A stretch of 64,000 bases of DNA from Vibrio sp. 99-70-13A1 (lineage in GTDB: Bacteria > Pseudomonadota > Gammaproteobacteria > Enterobacterales > Vibrionaceae): contig NZ_VTXD01000022.1 of NCBI RefSeq assembly GCF_013114625.1, positions 1-64,000 on the forward strand, given 5' to 3'. The notes below the pieces were generated by a model, which saw only the letters and a program-made list of their open reading frames with translations, had not been told where the DNA came from and did no database searches. Of the stretch, positions 38,923-48,104 are shown one piece after another. How positions within the stretch are numbered: position 1 is the stretch's first letter; each line of letters starts with the position of its first letter. The position numbers and the translations under genes were made by a program.

Positions 38923-39993
38923 ATGCATGAAGCGAGCGAAAGTGAACTTGTGATACGTCGTTTGTATCAAATAACAAATGATTATCAGAAAGGTTTTAAT
39001 ATCCAGATAAGTGAGTTGCTTATTATGGGGTTAGAACGTTTCAATTTAGATATAGGTATACTTTCTCGGATTGACGAAGATGTATATACCGTTCTACATT
39101 GCGTCACCCCTGAAGGGGTTGCTCTTGATGTGGGGGACACTTTTGAATACTTCGCTACTTATTGTCAGATTACTTGCGAAGCTACAGGTCCCGTTTCTAT
39201 AGAGCATTGTGGTAAAAATGATGCGTATGCGACTCATCCTGCCTATCAAGCTTTCGGTCTTGAATCTTATATTGGTATCCCAATTTACGTTGATAATGAA
39301 ATTTATGGCACGTTGAATTTCTCCAGTGCGACACCATACCCAAGAGAGTTTAAAGAATTCGATATCGATGTGATGAAGCTTATGGCTTCTTGGATCGAAG
39401 TGGAAATTGTTCGTCGAATGCAAGAGCGAAAATTGGTTGAGCTGAATGAAAAGCTAGAATATCAAGCACTTTATGATCCCCTTACTAAATTACCGAACCG
39501 ACGCTGTTTATTCCGAACGTTGAATGCGGACGTGGATAAACTAAAAGGGCATAAAGGTTTTGGCACATTGGCTATGGTTGACATCGATTTATTCAAACTA
39601 GTAAACGATAACTACGGTCATCAAATAGGTGATGACGTGCTTAAAAAAGTGGCCAAGATATTATCGGTTCATGCTGTGGAAGATGAGTTTGTTGCACGGT
39701 TTGGCGGAGAAGAGTTTTTGTTATGGTTCCCAAATATTTCTCCTACTTTAGTGGAAAGCAAGCTCAAAGATCTTTTGGAAGCAGTTAAAGCCATCACATT
39801 AGATCGCAAGCCGATTACTGTATCCATTGGTGCTTGTCATTTTCAACTGACTTCTGACAATGTGGATGACAATAGGAAGTCAACTTTAGATACGTTGATC
39901 AGCCTAGCTGATGAAAGCCTTTATGAAGCAAAAGATAATGGGCGAGACCAATATACAACACGTACCTACCAATTTTTAGAGCAGGTAGATTAG
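38923..39993 (+). CDS. GAF-GGDEF diguanylate cyclase
   Basis: A 356-residue soluble protein with an N-terminal GAF sensor domain (about 12-165) and a C-terminal GGDEF domain. The active-site motif is GGEEF at 261-265. The position of the RxxD inhibitory site is VEDE, so feedback inhibition is probably absent. It should make cyclic di-GMP in response to a small ligand. It is monocistronic with a terminator. Confidence 0.92.
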   Translation: MHEASESELVIRRLYQITNDYQKGFNIQISELLIMGLERFNLDIGILSRIDEDVYTVLHCVTPEGVALDVGDTFEYFATYCQITCEATGPVSIEHCGKNDAYATHPAYQAFGLESYIGIPIYVDNEIYGTLNFSSATPYPREFKEFDIDVMKLMASWIEVEIVRRMQERKLVELNEKLEYQALYDPLTKLPNRRCLFRTLNADVDKLKGHKGFGTLAMVDIDLFKLVNDNYGHQIGDDVLKKVAKILSVHAVEDEFVARFGGEEFLLWFPNISPTLVESKLKDLLEAVKAITLDRKPITVSIGACHFQLTSDNVDDNRKSTLDTLISLADESLYEAKDNGRDQYTTRTYQFLEQVD

Positions 39994-40067
39994 TTCTTAA
40001 ATCATCATCTTTGCCAGATGCCAATATCTAGTTTTTAGTGTTAAACAGATTATCGACTCAATAAAGT

Positions 40068-40102
40068 AAAAGCCCGTAATGACTTGATCACGACGGGCTT
40101 TT
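40068..40102. terminator. Terminator between convergent genes
   Basis: AAAAGCCCGT (40068-40077) pairs with ACGGGCTTTT (40093-40102) around a 15-base loop. Confidence 0.8.
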
Positions 40103-40124
40103 AAGTTTTTCATCTAGTCATTAT

Positions 40125-40694
40125 TTAGCTAAATAGATAAGGGAATAACTTTCTGCGTTCTTCGTTGTTTAATGATTCAACACGCGCAATGTTAGTGTCT
40201 GGAATTGCTTCTGGATTAGGGTAGTGTTTCAAAACCTTTTCCATGCTTGCTTCCCTGATTAAGTGATAAACAGGGTAAGGTGAGCGGTTCGTTAAGTTTT
40301 CATCATCTTCTGGGTCAGCACCGCCAAAGCAATAATCAGGGTGGAAAGTGGCAACTTGATAAATGCCTTCCCAATCTTGCTGTTTGAGCAGAGCTTCAAT
40401 CCAATCAATAAACATGTTGTAGTCAAAAAAGTCTTGCAGCATGTTCGGTACGACAACGAGTGTCGTTTCGAGTTCTGCAACAGGGGTATTATCGAGTTCA
40501 ACAAAGTGAGTCATAATATCTTCAAGAAGTAACTCTTCTGTCTTTGCTTGGCTTACAAAGATCTTAATCTGTTTATTACGTTGTGGCTTCGCAGCAAATG
40601 GGCATAGATTTAACCCAATAACAACATCGTCTAGCCATTGCTTGACTTGGTCGTGGATGATTTGAATATCAGTTGTTGTATTGGTTAGAGACAT
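40125..40694 (-). CDS. DUF1415 protein
   Basis: About 189 residues, matching the DUF1415 family: VIGLNLCPFA near the N-terminus, then ATFHPDYCFGG and NRSPYPVYHLIREAS. The conserved Cys, His and Asp suggest a catalytic or metal site, but no function is established. I start at the ATG that has GGAAG upstream. The stop lies in the palindrome TATTTAGCTAAATA. Confidence 0.85.
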   Translation of the reverse strand: MSLTNTTTDIQIIHDQVKQWLDDVVIGLNLCPFAAKPQRNKQIKIFVSQAKTEELLLEDIMTHFVELDNTPVAELETTLVVVPNMLQDFFDYNMFIDWIEALLKQQDWEGIYQVATFHPDYCFGGADPEDDENLTNRSPYPVYHLIREASMEKVLKHYPNPEAIPDTNIARVESLNNEERRKLFPYLFS

Positions 40695-40742
40695 GACCGC
40701 TTCCATTGTAATTTTTGCGTAGGATATCAGAACATGTACTAA

Positions 40743-41978
40743 TCAAAAGGAATTATTCGTCGCTTCTTTAGCTTTGAGCGGATTAGTGACTTTTACACTC
40801 TGACTTTTTTGGTTTCTAGATAACTGATATAAGCCAATAAAAATGCCCGCAAAGAATACTAATCCGCCTGTGATAACGCCTTGCCACTCAAATTTCTGCC
40901 AGCAATAAAGTAAAACAAACCCACCTAAGCTTCCTCCAATGTAGTAATGAACTAAGTAGAGCGCTGTTGCGGTAGCTTTAGCGGTAGTGGCTTTTTGGCT
41001 GACCCAAGAGTATGCCAATGTGTGAGTGAAAAAAGCCCCAAAACTAATCATTAATAGTCCGAGTAGCATGAATGGAAGCTGATCAATAGCAGAGGTCAAC
41101 ATCCCTATTAAGCTCACACAGGTGCCGATGAACATGCCTGTTAGAGGACTAAAGTAGTTAGCCCATCGTCCCGACAATTTAGAGCTGATAGTCCCTGCCA
41201 GGTAACAAAGGAATATTAACGAAGCTAATCCGACAGGAATTGCATGTGGCTCTGCGACGAGCCTAAAGCCCATAACTGAGTAAAGGTTTACGAAAAGTGC
41301 AAAATTGGCACCACCAATTAGCATTGCAAACCAGATAGTACGATTCTTTAGATGTTTGATTACGGCTCTATTATGATGGAAGAACAAACCGCGTTGAGGA
41401 GTGAAATTACGCTGTTTAGGTAATTGAAAATAGATGAAGAGAGCTCCAACAAGTGAAAATACGACAAAAATAAGAACCGCGATCCGCCAATCAAACAAAT
41501 CAGTAAATAAGCCTCCTAGAATTCTCCCGACAATACCACCAAGTGAGTTGGCTGCAATATACCCACCAATCGCAATCGAAAATGCTTTGGGTGAAAGCTC
41601 TTCCACCATATAGGCGACAGCTACACCAGCAAAGGCAGCGATTGCCACGCCCATAAAAGCCCGGGCAATGACAAGCTCCAATAAAGATGTTGTAAAAAAC
41701 ATCATTAACCCAACAAGAGGAATGGAAAATAACCCGAACAAAATGACGGGTTTGCGACCAAAGCTTTCAGATGCAATTGCCCAAGGTACTAAGCTAATAG
41801 ATAAGCCTAAAGTTGAAGCGGCAAATAGCCAGTTTATCTGCGTCTCACTTACTTGAAAATGTTCCGACATATGCGGCAGTAAGGGTTGGAACAGGTACAG
41901 GTTGCAGAAGATAATAAATGACCCAATCGCAAGTGAACGGGTGATTTTTTTGTATTGGGGTGTACCAGTTTCAATCAT
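40743..41978 (-). CDS. MFS transporter (YnfM-like)
   Basis: A 411-residue major-facilitator transporter with twelve predicted helices and the loop 2-3 motif ASESFGRKPVILFG. It resembles YnfM-type efflux proteins. It is divergent from a LysR regulator at 42087, which probably controls it. The substrate is unknown. Confidence 0.88.
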   Translation of the reverse strand: MIETGTPQYKKITRSLAIGSFIIFCNLYLFQPLLPHMSEHFQVSETQINWLFAASTLGLSISLVPWAIASESFGRKPVILFGLFSIPLVGLMMFFTTSLLELVIARAFMGVAIAAFAGVAVAYMVEELSPKAFSIAIGGYIAANSLGGIVGRILGGLFTDLFDWRIAVLIFVVFSLVGALFIYFQLPKQRNFTPQRGLFFHHNRAVIKHLKNRTIWFAMLIGGANFALFVNLYSVMGFRLVAEPHAIPVGLASLIFLCYLAGTISSKLSGRWANYFSPLTGMFIGTCVSLIGMLTSAIDQLPFMLLGLLMISFGAFFTHTLAYSWVSQKATTAKATATALYLVHYYIGGSLGGFVLLYCWQKFEWQGVITGGLVFFAGIFIGLYQLSRNQKSQSVKVTNPLKAKEATNNSF

Positions 41979-42086
41979 GCTTTGATTTCACATAGTCAAC
42001 GTAAGGATTTGTGAACAAAGTAACAGTGCTATTGAAATTAAAGAAATATATTAAAAATATCACATCGATATATTTTATTAATAGCC

Positions 42087-42959
42087 ATGATTGAATCGAA
42101 ACCCCTAAGACATTTTCTTGCCGTTGCTCAATGTGGCAACTTCACATCCGCAGCTAAAACGCTTCATATTGCTCAGCCTGCATTAAGTATTTCCATCAAG
42201 AAATTAGAACAAACATTAGATACCACCTTATTTCGTCGAGGTGATAAGCAAGTATCACTGACTGAAGAAGGGAAGGTTTTGTTCGAGCATGCCAAGCGAA
42301 TCGCCCAGCAATTTGAAGATGCGCAGCTAGCTATGGATGAATTAAAAGGGCTAGAAAAGGGAGAGGTTAGGTTAGGCGCCCCAAGTATGATGGGCAGCTA
42401 TTTTTTTCCACAAATTGTAATGGCTTTTAAAAGCCAATATCCAAATTTAAAGTTGTCCATCATTGATGCTGGAACGGAATCGATTAGAGAAATGCTATTG
42501 AATGGGGAACTCGATATTGGCGTGATTAATAATGACAATGTGCCAGACGATCTTGAAATTGATCATCTGTTGTCTTCTGAAATGCTCGTGGTTGTGGGTA
42601 AAGAACATCCATTTGCGAGTTTATCTGAGTTGTCGTTTGAAGAGTTTTTTAGCCAAGATTTGGTGATGTTTAAATCTGGCTATTTCCATCGTGATTTTAT
42701 TGATTCTGTTTGTGAAAAAACAGGTTTAGATATGACTATTGCCTTTGAAACCAACTTATTAGCGATGATTCTTTCTATCGTGAAGCAGGAGTTCGCTGTT
42801 ACTGCATTATTAGGTTTGGTGACAGAACATGAAAAGGACGTGGTGGGCGTGCCTTTTTCTACACCAGTAAAACTCAATCTCGCCTTAGCGTGGCGCAAAG
42901 AAGGCTATCTGTCACGGGCAGATAAAACCTTCATTGAGTTTGTTAAACGCTATGTTTAA
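42087..42959 (+). CDS. LysR-family regulator
   Basis: A 290-residue regulator. The N-terminal winged helix-turn-helix (about 1-60, GNFTSAAKTLHIAQPALSIS) is followed by an effector domain (about 90-290) similar to the CynR/YnfL group. It is divergent from the MFS gene with 108 bp between them, an arrangement typical of regulator and target. Confidence 0.9.
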   Translation: MIESKPLRHFLAVAQCGNFTSAAKTLHIAQPALSISIKKLEQTLDTTLFRRGDKQVSLTEEGKVLFEHAKRIAQQFEDAQLAMDELKGLEKGEVRLGAPSMMGSYFFPQIVMAFKSQYPNLKLSIIDAGTESIREMLLNGELDIGVINNDNVPDDLEIDHLLSSEMLVVVGKEHPFASLSELSFEEFFSQDLVMFKSGYFHRDFIDSVCEKTGLDMTIAFETNLLAMILSIVKQEFAVTALLGLVTEHEKDVVGVPFSTPVKLNLALAWRKEGYLSRADKTFIEFVKRYV

Positions 42960-42991
42960 TAAAGAATGTATTGGTTATCTGTCTTGAATTG

Positions 42992-43038
42992 AAAACCGTC
43001 TAGACTACGACACTACTAGGTCTAATCTAAACGGTTTA
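42992..43038. terminator. Hairpin between convergent genes
   Basis: AAACCGT (42993-42999) pairs with ACGGTTT (43031-43037), and a second pairing TAGAC/GTCTA lies inside. It is a probable terminator for the LysR gene. Confidence 0.5.
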
Positions 43039-43074
43039 TTACTGAATTTATGAAGTTATTGCTAGGCTTTCATG

Positions 43075-44409
43075 CTAGTTAATTGGCTTGAGCTCGATTA
43101 CTTTATCACCTTCATAAAAATGCTTTTCAACAGTTTTCTCACCAGTTTGCATATTGATAGTGACATGGTCAGTTTCGTAGACACTATCAACCGTATCTGA
43201 ATACATAACAAATGGTGCGGTCATTCGTAAAGAGCTTTGTGTGTTTTCATTCGATGGAATATCTACATCGTGTAAAACTTGATGTGTCACTAAATCAAAT
43301 GAAGTTGCACCCATATAGCTATTGTAGTTATCCATACAATAGAATTTGTCATCAACAACTTCTGTTACTCCACCACCAGATGAAGGTTTTACTCGGTATT
43401 CAACCCAGTTTGTCATGTCCCAAATAGTACATCTATCGCCAATGATGTATTGGTCATTAATTACATGATTTACAGCCCAATTATTACCACCTTCAACAAG
43501 TGGTAAAAGAAGTTGTTCACCAAAAGTACCATCTGGGTTCATTTTGATAAAATGATCACCATACTTACCTGTATACATGTCCCCTTTATACTTAAAAGGA
43601 GTCATCATGCTTTCATCACGATCTGTCACCCATGTTTGCAAAACGATACCAGTACCGACCTCAATTTTTCGCGTTACTTTGTCATTTGGATAATAGAAAA
43701 ATTCATTTTCTGTATACAAAAAATCATTATATTGCCAGTCAGAAATATTCACATTTGGCATTAACATTTCAAGCTTTGCACCATTTTCAATTGATTCTTC
43801 AATCAAAAAGTACACAGATTGTTCGTAGTCGACTTCATTTCTTAAAACTAACACCGGGTTATCAGTTTTATTAAATGTAGTGCCTGGTTGAATGACCTTT
43901 AGCTTCACATCATTGTGGATATAGGAATAATCTAATTGATAGCCGTCAGGAAAGTTATACACTTTTCCGTTATTTTCTAAGTATGTTTTTGTTTGGTACT
44001 CATCAAACTCACATTGAGAAAAATGAACGGGTACATGTGCTTTGATTACGCGCCAATCATCTGAAATTCGATCAATATTTTGAATGTGGATGGTTGGGAA
44101 AGCTAAACAAGCTGGTGGTGTAATCACACCAAAATCAGGGTCAATATCAGGGATAATGCCAATTTCTGGGTTAACTATAGATACGTTACCTGAGTTTGTA
44201 ATACCAACGGACTGCAAATCACCGCTATTGCTAGTGACAATACCTAATGAGGTAAACTGAGAGATGTTTAAATCACTAATGATTACATCACCACTATCAG
44301 TGTTAATTGGAGGAAGGCTTGGGTCTGTAGGGGAACCTGAACCAGAAGAGGAACCACCGCCACATCCATTAATTAAAACAGCAGTAGCAAAGACGATAAA
44401 TTTTTTCAT
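43075..44409 (-). CDS. Predicted surface lipoprotein, unknown function
   Basis: About 444 residues. It begins with a lipoprotein signal (MKKFIVFATAVLINGCGG). Cys16 is followed by a Gly/Ser/Pro linker, which often marks surface-exposed lipoproteins. The mature part is rich in Asp, Asn and aromatic residues and looks like beta propeller or other beta structure. Residues about 45-95 contain loosely repeated SNSGD/TNSGN and PEIGIIP/PDFGVI segments. I do not recognise the family. The frame opens further upstream, but MKKF is the only sensible start. Confidence 0.65.
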   Translation of the reverse strand: MKKFIVFATAVLINGCGGGSSSGSGSPTDPSLPPINTDSGDVIISDLNISQFTSLGIVTSNSGDLQSVGITNSGNVSIVNPEIGIIPDIDPDFGVITPPACLAFPTIHIQNIDRISDDWRVIKAHVPVHFSQCEFDEYQTKTYLENNGKVYNFPDGYQLDYSYIHNDVKLKVIQPGTTFNKTDNPVLVLRNEVDYEQSVYFLIEESIENGAKLEMLMPNVNISDWQYNDFLYTENEFFYYPNDKVTRKIEVGTGIVLQTWVTDRDESMMTPFKYKGDMYTGKYGDHFIKMNPDGTFGEQLLLPLVEGGNNWAVNHVINDQYIIGDRCTIWDMTNWVEYRVKPSSGGGVTEVVDDKFYCMDNYNSYMGATSFDLVTHQVLHDVDIPSNENTQSSLRMTAPFVMYSDTVDSVYETDHVTINMQTGEKTVEKHFYEGDKVIELKPIN

Positions 44410-44535
44410 AGAACAACTCAAATATGGCATGCGATTTAATAAAGTATGCCATACTGTGAGGTAAAAACGCAAACATTTTACAAAATGATGCGTTTTAAAG
44501 CTGTTATCGCTAAAACTTATAGTGTGCCAGTTGGT

Positions 44536-44766
44536 TTAGTTAGCGTTATACATCTTATCGAAGTTTTTCTGATTCCAGCCAACCATGACTTGGTCACCGA
44601 TCTTCAGTACAGGAATAGAGCGGGCGCCCATTGCTTGTAATTCCTTACGACCACGCTGCATTTTTGCGTTTGTCAGCCTGTAAGTGATTTTTTTAGAATC
44701 TAAATAGCGCTGTGCATCTTTACAATGCGGGCATTTGTCTGCGACATATAAAACAACACGTTTCAT
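44536..44766 (-). CDS. Glutaredoxin family protein
   Basis: A 76-residue thioredoxin-fold protein with the dithiol site CPHC near residue 12, a cis-Pro segment ARSIPVLKIG and the end GWNQKNFDKMY. It is probably a glutathione-dependent disulfide reductase. The upstream extension begins at a TTG, and the ATG at 44766 gives the normal glutaredoxin length. Confidence 0.88.
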   Translation of the reverse strand: MKRVVLYVADKCPHCKDAQRYLDSKKITYRLTNAKMQRGRKELQAMGARSIPVLKIGDQVMVGWNQKNFDKMYNAN

Positions 44767-44984
44767 GTTAATTGCTCTTTTCAATACTTAACTGTAGTTA
44801 CTTATTTACCGTGCTCGGTGGAATACAATATTCAATGAAGCGCGGCAATACAGGAAGCAACCGATATTGCAGAGAAGTGTAGCGAATCTTAGGTGATTAG
44901 AAAAGTGTGATCAGTTACACTGTACGCCCTTAAATACAGCTATTTTGTCTGTTAGCGGCTTCAAACTATTAGTGACATTAAATA

Positions 44985-45482
44985 ATGCATCCTTCTTTAC
45001 GTTTTATCCAAGGCTATCCCGAGCATATTGTAAACCCAGTGAACCAGTTGATTGAGTCAGATTGTCTAGTTGCCTGGTTTGAATCGAGATACCCTCAAAA
45101 GCACACCATAAAAAGTGAAAAAGCCTTATTTGACTACGCGATAGACATTAAAAACCGCTACATGAAAAAGACACCTCCTATCAGTAAAGTGATTTACGAT
45201 AGTAAAATTCATATTATTAACAATGCGTTGGGTCTACATAGCTATGTTGCGAAGAATCATGGTGGGAAAATTAAATCCAAGAATGAAATTCGCATTGCTA
45301 GTGTCTTTAAAGATGCACCTGAACCTTTGTTAAGGATGTTAGTTGTTCACGAGCTCGCACATATAAAAGAAAAAAACCACGATAAAGCGTTTTATCAACT
45401 ATGTTGCCATATGGAGCCGAACTATCATCAGCTTGAGCTGGATGCTCGTTTATTTATGATTTACCTAGATTTGAAGAAGTAA
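44985..45482 (+). CDS. YgjP-like metallopeptidase (DUF45)
   Basis: A 165-residue protein with the zinc site HELAH ([18 protein letters not shown] near residue 122), followed by a third metal ligand region. It matches the YgjP/DUF45 family of M48-like peptidases. The physiological substrate is unknown. It ends four bases before rlmF, so the two are probably cotranscribed. Confidence 0.88.
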   Translation: MHPSLRFIQGYPEHIVNPVNQLIESDCLVAWFESRYPQKHTIKSEKALFDYAIDIKNRYMKKTPPISKVIYDSKIHIINNALGLHSYVAKNHGGKIKSKNEIRIASVFKDAPEPLLRMLVVHELAHIKEKNHDKAFYQLCCHMEPNYHQLELDARLFMIYLDLKK

Positions 45483-45486
45483 CCTA

Positions 45487-46827
45487 ATGAGCCAATCTGA
45501 AAATAAAAAAACATTGAGCCTACCTAAGCGTAAGCCTGCTAACGACTCTAATGCTGATAAAACGCCTGTAGTTACTAGTAAATCAAAGCCTGCTAAAAAT
45601 ACTGAGACTTCTAGTAAGTTCAAGCCAACGAATAAAACAAGTTCTAAAAAAGCGGGCAATAATCCTGCGAAGGCTGGATCTTTTAAAGAAAGTAACGCAT
45701 ATAAAGATAAAAGCGGTTCTAAAGAACAGAAGGGTTATAAAGGTAAGAACGGTCACAAAGGGTTCAAAGCTGCGAAGAAGCAAAGTAAGCCAAGTGGTCT
45801 TCACCCTCGTAATCAACATACGGGGCGTTATGATTTCAGCTTGTTAGTTAAAGCGTTGCCAGAATTAGCGGAACATTTGATAAAGAACCCATCAGATGAA
45901 GATACCGTCAACTTTTCCGATCCTGTCGCAGTAAAATTGCTTAACAAAGCTTTGCTTGCTCATCACTATGGCGTGAAACACTGGGATATTCCAGCTGGTT
46001 ACCTTTGCCCACCTATTCCAGGCAGAGCCGATTACATCCATCGAGTCGCTGACCTTCTAAACTCTGAATGCGAAGATGAGCTGTATCCACACAAATCAGT
46101 GAAAGCGTTTGATGTTGGAGTAGGGGCTAACTGTATTTACCCAATTATTGGTGCAACTGAATACAATTGGAAGTTTACTGGCAGTGATGTAGACCCGCTT
46201 TCAATCAAAGCGGCGAATTTTATTGCAGAAAGTAACCCAACATTGAAAGGTAAGATTCGTTGTAAGCTTCAACATAGTGAAGACTTTATCTTTAAAGGGA
46301 TAATTTCTCACAATGAACGTTACGATGTCACAATTTGTAATCCACCATTCCATAGTTCTTTAGAAGAAGCCGAAAAAGGCAGCCAGAGAAAAATAGATAA
46401 CTTGGCAGCTAACCGAGCGAAGAAATTAGGTCAAACTCCGGCTCAGGATAAGTCTGATAGAAGCAAGTTTGATAAGAATAAGCTTGGCAAAAATTCTGCG
46501 TCAATGAAGAATAAAGAACAGCCGATTTCAGGCAAACCAGTCTTGAATTTTGGTGGTCAGAAGTCTGAGCTATGGTGTGAAGGTGGAGAAGCCGAATTCG
46601 TTTCTAAGATGGCTCGTGAAAGCCGAAAATTCTCTACTCAGGTACTTTGGTTTACCACTTTGTTGTCTAAGAAGGACAATGTAGAGATCTTACGTAAAGA
46701 GCTGGATAGACAGCAAGTGAAACAAGTTAAAGTGGTAGAAATGTCGCAAGGACAGAAAGTTAGCCGTTTTGTTGCGTGGACATTTATGGATAATCAGCAA
46801 CGCCAAGAGTGGATTAAACTGAAGTAG
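45487..46827 (+). CDS. rlmF: 23S rRNA (adenine-1618-N6)-methyltransferase
   Basis: A 446-residue RlmF, longer than the usual about 310. The catalytic core has the SAM site [10 protein letters not shown] (near 211-220) and the N6-adenine motif NPPF at 285-288. Extra length comes from a Lys/Ser/Asn-rich N-terminal tail (about 1-105) and an insertion of about 40 residues (about 308-350) before the conserved [16 protein letters not shown]. It methylates A1618 of 23S rRNA. The TAG stop opens a hexamer array. Confidence 0.94.
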   Translation: MSQSENKKTLSLPKRKPANDSNADKTPVVTSKSKPAKNTETSSKFKPTNKTSSKKAGNNPAKAGSFKESNAYKDKSGSKEQKGYKGKNGHKGFKAAKKQSKPSGLHPRNQHTGRYDFSLLVKALPELAEHLIKNPSDEDTVNFSDPVAVKLLNKALLAHHYGVKHWDIPAGYLCPPIPGRADYIHRVADLLNSECEDELYPHKSVKAFDVGVGANCIYPIIGATEYNWKFTGSDVDPLSIKAANFIAESNPTLKGKIRCKLQHSEDFIFKGIISHNERYDVTICNPPFHSSLEEAEKGSQRKIDNLAANRAKKLGQTPAQDKSDRSKFDKNKLGKNSASMKNKEQPISGKPVLNFGGQKSELWCEGGEAEFVSKMARESRKFSTQVLWFTTLLSKKDNVEILRKELDRQQVKQVKVVEMSQGQKVSRFVAWTFMDNQQRQEWIKLK

Positions 46828-46860
46828 AAGTAGAAGTAGAAGTAGAAGTAGAAGTAGAAA
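46825..46860 (+). repeat. Stop-anchored hexamer array TAGAAG x5 plus one variant
   Basis: The array begins at the TAG stop of rlmF (46825-46827) with five perfect TAGAAG units, then TAGAAA. Because the unit is six bases, all the extra stops are in the same frame. GAAG immediately before the stop matches the end of the unit. Confidence 0.97.
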
Positions 46861-46879
46861 TATAAGTGAATTAATGACT

Positions 46880-46938
46880 GACTGGATTACAGGGAGAATG
46901 ATATGGATATTGAAATCTACATGCCCTGTAATCCAGTC
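46880..46938 (+). promoter_or_regulatory. Long perfect inverted repeat enclosing ribosome site and start codon
   Basis: The arms 46880-46894 and 46924-46938 are exact 15-bp inverted copies with a 29-base loop. The loop holds the start codon at 46903, and the GGG of the ribosome site GGGAG lies at the end of the first arm. In RNA this would form a hairpin over the initiation region of the small membrane protein. Confidence 0.85.
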
Positions 46939-47154
46939 TGGTTTTGTGAAACGTTAGAAGTACTATTTGCTGTTCTCTTTTTGGTTGGCGCATTATTTTT
47001 TATAAGAATCGTATGGAGAGAGCACCAGCGGATTTATGGAAAAACCAAACGTTCTTCTAAACATAAACCCAATTCTAAGAACAAAAATTCTTCTAAGCAA
47101 AATACCTTTTCTGAGAACAAATCACGCTCCAAGAGACCACCTAAAAACAAGTGA
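46903..47154 (+). CDS. Small membrane protein with basic low-complexity tail
   Basis: An 83-residue protein with one membrane helix (about 16-37) and a cytoplasmic Lys/Ser/Asn-rich tail (about 46-83, e.g. KHKPNSKNKNSSK). GGGAG sits six bases before the ATG, inside the hairpin described separately. Codons 8-12 form the second hairpin arm. I do not recognise the family. The basic tail resembles the N-terminal tail of the neighbouring RlmF, which may reflect local expansion of similar sequence. Confidence 0.65.
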   Translation: MDIEIYMPCNPVWFCETLEVLFAVLFLVGALFFIRIVWREHQRIYGKTKRSSKHKPNSKNKNSSKQNTFSENKSRSKRPPKNK

Positions 47155-47162
47155 AGCCTTGA

Positions 47163-47222
47163 TTTACTTGTAACGCATCTAGCCTACTTGTAATGCATCT
47201 AACTTGCTTGTAACTCATCTAA
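47163..47222 (-). repeat. 20-bp x3 tandem repeat straddling a stop codon
   Basis: Minus-strand units TTAGATGMRTTACAAGYARG: the first (47203-47222) encodes the end of the TPR lipoprotein. The second (47183-47202) supplies its TAG stop through the frame shift, and the third (47163-47182) is non-coding. Confidence 0.95.
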
Positions 47223-47930
47223 CTTAGCTTGATATTTTTTCTGCAAAGCTGAATTGCCAGCTTTCGACTCTAACTCGACTAAAATTTTCAGAGATGGAAT
47301 TTGATATCCATAACTTTGGTGGAACTTCAGCAGTCGAATTCTCGCGTCCAAAAATTTATCGTTGGAAACTTCTATCATGGAGAGTTGAAGAATTGATCTT
47401 ACGCGATTTGGATCATGATCAAGTGCTTTAGCAAAGTAATTCTGGGCTTGGTCGATATTTCCTGCTTTTACTGCACATAAAGCCGCATTTTCATAACTGG
47501 CTGAAATCAAATAGTAATACGGCTGCTTAATCGCTTGGTTGAAGTATTTATCTGCTTGTTTGTAGTCACCTTGTTTACATAAAAACGTACCGTAATTATT
47601 TAATACGTTACCGTTTCGTGAGTCATATCTTAATGCTTTCTTGTATGTCGTTTCCGCTTGTTTAGGCTCCCCAACTTTTTCATAATAATGAGCCATTGAG
47701 AGGTGCGCTCGGTAGTAAGTGGGATCATGTTTGATAGCCAATTCGAGGTTTTCCCTAGCTCGAACCATATTCCCTTGCTCCATGTAACCAAGCCCCAGTG
47801 CAATGCGAGACTCAGACATCGCTTTAGGCTCCGCTTCAACTTGAAGAGGACCATCTGTAACAGAAACACAGCCAACCATAGTTAATGATGACAATAACAC
47901 TAGGTGAGATAATGATGTTTTTACAGGCAT
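47199..47930 (-). CDS. TPR lipoprotein, PilF/PilW-like
   Basis: About 243 residues. A lipoprotein signal ends in LTMVGC. It is followed by about five tetratricopeptide repeats (for example ALGLGYMEQGNMVRARENLE). The pattern resembles PilF/PilW pilotins, which bring the type IV pilus secretin PilQ to the outer membrane. The usual PilF neighbours (rlmN, rodZ, ispG) are absent here, so this may be a paralogue. The last coding bases are the first unit of a 20-bp repeat. Confidence 0.8.
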   Translation of the reverse strand: MPVKTSLSHLVLLSSLTMVGCVSVTDGPLQVEAEPKAMSESRIALGLGYMEQGNMVRARENLELAIKHDPTYYRAHLSMAHYYEKVGEPKQAETTYKKALRYDSRNGNVLNNYGTFLCKQGDYKQADKYFNQAIKQPYYYLISASYENAALCAVKAGNIDQAQNYFAKALDHDPNRVRSILQLSMIEVSNDKFLDARIRLLKFHQSYGYQIPSLKILVELESKAGNSALQKKYQAKLDELQAS

Positions 47931-48024
47931 GTTTCGACTCCTTATGAACATGTTGCCATCATATGAAATCGAATGTGGTAGCGGGTTAAGTCAGGTGCAT
48001 AATGCGACTCATACGCCACAAAAA

Positions 48025-48079
48025 AGCCGTGTCCTCAAATCACCAACTTATGAATCACTTGGCTTTGAATAGCACGGCT
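48025..48079 (-). terminator. Probable terminator of metA
   Basis: On the minus strand AGCCGTG/CACGGCT arms (48073-48079 with 48025-48031) close a long loop and are followed by a T run. Confidence 0.55.
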
Positions 48080-48104
48080 GAGTAGATGACTATAAGGTAA
48101 AGGA

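Noticed and set aside
44904-44922. CRP-like site TGTGATCAGTTACAC before the YgjP-like gene
   Set aside because: The spacing between half-sites is wrong for TGTGA-N6-TCACA and the second half matches poorly.
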